Assembly: GCA_009776385.1 (NCBI GenBank) | Contig: WRFT01000074.1 | Location: 1-8,345 of the forward strand | DNA length: 8,345 nt | Source of the DNA: Clostridia bacterium | GTDB lineage: Bacteria > Bacillota > Clostridia > Christensenellales > Aristaeellaceae | Direction: 5' to 3' | In this document: positions 5,967-8,345 of the stretch, piece after piece | How the letters are laid out: every line of letters starts with the position of its first letter | How positions within the stretch are numbered: position 1 is the first letter of the stretch | Position numbers and translations under genes: made by a program | The notes under the pieces: model-generated | Database searches by the model: none | What the model was told of the DNA's origin: nothing | What the model saw: the letters and a program-made list of their open reading frames with translations, nothing else

Positions 5967-7091
5967 CTATATTAGCGTGCGAATCGTTCCGTTATCGCAC
6001 AGGGTGGTGTCCATCTGGATTTTTGTGTTGTACCGGGGGGCTGTGCCATTCAAGTGCTCGGACAGAATCCAGCAAGTATATTCTATCATCGCGCTGACAT
6101 TCACATCCACCGTGGTAATGCCCGGAAAAATATAATGATACCGGTCAGACTTGTCAAATCCTACGATGCTGATGTCCTCCGGTACCCGTATTCCCGCGCG
6201 TTCAAAGCAGCTATAGCAGCCAAAAGCCATGTCGTCATTGAACGCGAATACCGCCGTTGGGCGTTTGGTTGCCGGCATGCTTAAAATCTGCTCGCCGGCC
6301 TTCACACCGGATGAAAACAGCCAATCCCCATCCAGCACCAGCATCTCGTTTGTGACCGCGTCCTCTTTTAAATACAGTTTCTGCAAGCCGCTCATCCGCT
6401 CAATATTGGTCTGGTAGTTCCGTTTACCGGTTATCACCGCAATCCGCTTGTGCCCGGCTTGCGACAGCATCTTGGCAACCTTGTACGCGCCGTCGAAATT
6501 GTTGCTGACCACACTGGTCATCAACGGGGTATAGTGGTTGATGGATATACATGGCACGCCGGTTTCAAGCCCTTCGCGGTACAAGTCGTCGTGCATGTAG
6601 CTGTCGTAAATAATCGCTACCGGTAATGTGTGCTGTATAATCTCCCGAATACCGGCATCGATGTCGACCGATTTGAATATCAGGTTATAGCCCATTTCCG
6701 ACATGCTTTTTTCAAAGCCGTTGACCAGCTTAAAGTGAAAGTACTCTCCGTTGTCATGAAAATAATCCGCGTAGGTTACCAATAAAACATTCTTCCGTAT
6801 TAACTCGGATTCGGCAGGCGCTGCACTGCCCGCGGGGTCGCCGCCATCACCCGTAAGCACCGTGCCGAAACCGGGTTTTTTACTCACTCGCCCCTCGTTT
6901 ACCAATATTTGCAATGCCTTGCGCACCGTGTTCCGTTCCACGCCGAAACGGCCGCACAGTTCCTTTTCGCTGGGCAGCATTCCTGTTTCATCATACGCTC
7001 CGTTTTGGATCTCCGTTAAAAGGATGCTGTAAATCTGCATATAAACGGGTTGTTTACCCACTCTATCAAGCTCCGTCGTAATGATGATCAT
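5967..7091 (-). CDS. GntR-HTH / LacI-sensor hybrid transcriptional regulator (AraR-like)
   Basis: 374 residues from ATG 7091. Residues about 14-80 form a GntR winged helix (QPVYMQIYSILLTEI, MLPSEKELCGRF, GVERNTVRKAL, then the wing RVSKKPGFGTVL). After a Gly/Ala/Pro/Ser linker, residues from about 100 to 370 form a LacI-type sugar-binding domain (KNVLLVTYADYF, PVAIIYDSY, VSNNFDGAYKVAKML, GHKRIAVITG, PTAVFAFNDDMAFG, ISIVGFDKS). This combination is that of AraR-type repressors, which are released by a sugar. The start is uncertain: GAGAGG touches ATG 7091, an ATG at 7139 has no ribosome site, and GTG 7061 has GGAG nine bases upstream. It heads the operon below and is divergent from the aldo/keto reductase, so it probably represses both and itself. 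Confidence 0.88.
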   Translation of the reverse strand: MIIITTELDRVGKQPVYMQIYSILLTEIQNGAYDETGMLPSEKELCGRFGVERNTVRKALQILVNEGRVSKKPGFGTVLTGDGGDPAGSAAPAESELIRKNVLLVTYADYFHDNGEYFHFKLVNGFEKSMSEMGYNLIFKSVDIDAGIREIIQHTLPVAIIYDSYMHDDLYREGLETGVPCISINHYTPLMTSVVSNNFDGAYKVAKMLSQAGHKRIAVITGKRNYQTNIERMSGLQKLYLKEDAVTNEMLVLDGDWLFSSGVKAGEQILSMPATKRPTAVFAFNDDMAFGCYSCFERAGIRVPEDISIVGFDKSDRYHYIFPGITTVDVNVSAMIEYTCWILSEHLNGTAPRYNTKIQMDTTLCDNGTIRTLI

Positions 7092-7121
7092 CCTCTCAAT
7101 ATGGCAGGTGTGCGTATGAAG

Positions 7122-7131
7122 ATGTATACAT
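7122..7131. promoter_or_regulatory. palindromic ATGTATACAT, candidate operator 1
   Basis: A perfect ten-base palindrome with a GTATAC core, of the type bound by GntR-superfamily winged helices. It touches the edge of the proposed -10 box of the regulator promoter and covers its start point, which fits autorepression. A second GTATAC is 81 bp away in the opposite promoter. Binding is inferred. Confidence 0.5.
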
Positions 7132-7158
7132 GTTAACATACAATCCGGTAAAATTCAA
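7130..7158 (-). promoter_or_regulatory. candidate promoter of the regulator operon
   Basis: On the minus strand TTGAAT (7158-7153) and TAACAT (7135-7130), 17 bp apart, each match the consensus in four of six positions. The predicted start near 7123 lies in the palindrome and about 30 bases before ATG 7091. If true, the upstream ATG 7139 could not be the start. Confidence 0.4.
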
Positions 7159-7181
7159 GAAAAAATTAAATAGAAAAGTCG

Positions 7182-7211
7182 TTGACATACAGGTTCACCC
7201 TATTGTATACT
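7182..7211 (+). promoter_or_regulatory. promoter of the aldo/keto reductase, with overlapping GTATAC
   Basis: TTGACA (7182-7187) and TATACT (7206-7211) with an 18-bp spacer form a strong sigma-A-type promoter. The core GTATAC (7205-7210) overlaps the -10 box, so a repressor bound there would block transcription. The leader to ATG 7349 is about 130 bases, longer than elsewhere in the window. Confidence 0.7.
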
Positions 7212-7267
7212 CAAAATAGTTAAAAACACGGGAAAATTGCTTTAAATCGCAGTTTGTGAGGGTACTG

Positions 7268-7313
7268 ATAACAGGACAAAAAGTGTACATGTCCATAAAC
7301 AGGTGATAAACAG
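7268..7313 (+). repeat. short repeats ATAACAG / ATAAACAG in the reductase leader
   Basis: ATAACAG at 7268-7274, and ATAAACAG at 7295-7302 and 7306-7313. The last two are exact and 11 bp apart, about one helical turn; the first is 27 bp before the second. Between the first two, GGACA and TGTCC (7275-7294) form the arms of a small inverted repeat enclosing TGTACA. They could be protein sites or chance in A-rich DNA. Confidence 0.3.
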
Positions 7314-7348
7314 AATCAAGAAGCCGAGAGGGGGGGAAGGCAACCCAT

Positions 7349-8345
7349 ATGGTACAACAAGCGCAGGAATTGGGCGTTATGGATTTACCCCCCATCGGCA
7401 TGGGTTGCTGGTCTTACGGCGGCGGCGAATACTGGGGGAAGCAAAACCAGCATGACGTTAACGATATGGTGCATCTGGCGCTTGATTTGGGTGTAAATTT
7501 CTTTGACACGGCGGAAGCGTACAATGACGGTAAAAGCGAGACCTCCTTGGCAGCGGCATTAAAAGGAAAGCGGGATAGGGCCATTGTCTGCTCCAAAGTC
7601 AGCCCTTGCCATACGCAGCCGCGTCAATTACGCGAGCATTGCGAAGGCAGCTTAAAGAGGCTGGGTATGGACTACCTGGATTTGTACATGATCCATTGGC
7701 CCATCAACGGGCTTTCCATACGGCATTTTACCCAGGACCGGCGACTAATTCAAAACCCGCCTTCCGTACATCAAGCGTTCGATACACTGATGAGCCTTAA
7801 AAAGGAGGGAAAAATCCGGGCCGTCGGCGTGAGTAACTTTGGGCCGAAGCAGCTGCGGGAAGCGCTGGATACCGGGGCGGAAGTCAGTGTAAACGAAACC
7901 GCCTACAATATCCTTTCACGTGCGATTGAAGCGGAGATCATCCCGTTTTGCTTAAAAAATAACATTGCCATTATCGGTTCAATGACGCTGATGCAGGGTG
8001 TACTGGCCGGCACTTACTTAAAAGCGGAGGATATACCGCCCCATCAAGCCCATTCCAGACATTTTGCGCATCACAGGGGCGGGGGGCATTCGCGCCACGA
8101 GGAAGACGGCTGCGAAGCCGAAGTGTTTAAAGCGCTAAAGCAGCTTCGCGCCTTAGCGGAGGATCAGCGTTGCAGCATGGCTGCGCTGGCTATCGCGTGG
8201 GTGCTTTCCAAGCCGGGTATTCATTGCGCCTTGCTCGGTTCCAGAAATAAACAGGAGTTGCTCGATAATGTATCGGCGGTACACATCAAACCGGACGCAA
8301 GCATCATTGCCGCCATAGACGATTTAAGCCTTCCGGTGTTAAAGC
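7349..8345 (+). CDS. aldo/keto reductase (3' end outside the window)
   Basis: 332 codons are visible, with no stop before the right edge. The catalytic tetrad of the superfamily is complete: Asp53 and Tyr58 (FFDTAEAYNDGKSE), Lys83 (CSKV) and His116 (MIHWP). The early GMGCWSYGGGEYWG, the RAVGVSNFGP segment (about 157-166), and the C-terminal LLGSRNKQELLDNV with the cofactor-binding GSR agree with a TIM-barrel NADPH-dependent oxidoreductase. Residues 232-250 are a loop with seven histidines and several arginines and glycines. GGAAGG ends eight bases before ATG 7349, following a run of seven Gs. It is divergent from the regulator operon and probably belongs to the same regulon, acting on a sugar aldehyde or ketone released by that pathway; the substrate is not deducible. 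Confidence 0.88.
   Translation, partial: MVQQAQELGVMDLPPIGMGCWSYGGGEYWGKQNQHDVNDMVHLALDLGVNFFDTAEAYNDGKSETSLAAALKGKRDRAIVCSKVSPCHTQPRQLREHCEGSLKRLGMDYLDLYMIHWPINGLSIRHFTQDRRLIQNPPSVHQAFDTLMSLKKEGKIRAVGVSNFGPKQLREALDTGAEVSVNETAYNILSRAIEAEIIPFCLKNNIAIIGSMTLMQGVLAGTYLKAEDIPPHQAHSRHFAHHRGGGHSRHEEDGCEAEVFKALKQLRALAEDQRCSMAALAIAWVLSKPGIHCALLGSRNKQELLDNVSAVHIKPDASIIAAIDDLSLPVLK

Noticed and set aside
7175..7200. Third copy of the 26-bp repeat
   Set aside because: Only about 18 of 26 positions agree, and the shared part is mostly the AAAAGTC and TTGACA of an ordinary promoter.
1..8345. CRISPR array, tRNA or rRNA genes
   Set aside because: No regularly spaced repeats of 24-37 bp and no cloverleaf or rRNA-like sequence were seen on either strand.

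Overview
The window looks like a stretch of a Gram-positive, probably clostridial (Firmicutes) chromosome. The reasons are AGGAGG-type ribosome sites, sigma-A-like promoters, RelB, YafQ and Phd-Doc families, remnants of Tn4451-like or integrative-conjugative elements, and a GntR/LacI hybrid regulator of a glycosidase operon. The organism is inferred from families only; no species is named.

Positions 1 to about 2800 are a decaying accessory island. It holds three toxin-antitoxin (TA) loci, all on the minus strand: a RelB-type antitoxin whose toxin runs off the left edge, a RelB-YafQ pair, and a Phd-Doc pair. All three antitoxin genes are open. Both toxin genes that can be read in full carry one in-frame amber codon in an otherwise complete frame. 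Between them on the plus strand lie scraps of a mobile element: a large serine recombinase fragment joined in frame to a TnpW-like protein, a terminator, and a DUF3991/Toprim fragment with an ochre codon. Two copies of a 26-bp sequence (22/26 identical, apparently coding KVLDxxFQ) lie at 442-467 and 2584-2609.

Positions 2800-7140 hold a minus-strand catabolic operon, in transcription order: GntR-HTH/LacI-sensor regulator, carbon-nitrogen hydrolase, GH29 alpha-L-fucosidase-like enzyme, and a GyrI-like effector-binding protein. Gaps are short and most starts have clear ribosome sites. Positions 2809-2974, downstream of the operon, have no gene I can support.

Positions 7140-8345 start with a divergent control region and continue into an aldo/keto reductase (plus strand, cut by the right edge). 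Two sites with a GTATAC core, one at each promoter, suggest that the regulator controls both arms. The simplest model is uptake of a fucosylated or similar glycoside, intracellular cleavage by the GH29 enzyme, and further processing by the nitrilase-type hydrolase and the reductase; no transporter is visible here. I found no tRNA, rRNA or CRISPR array.
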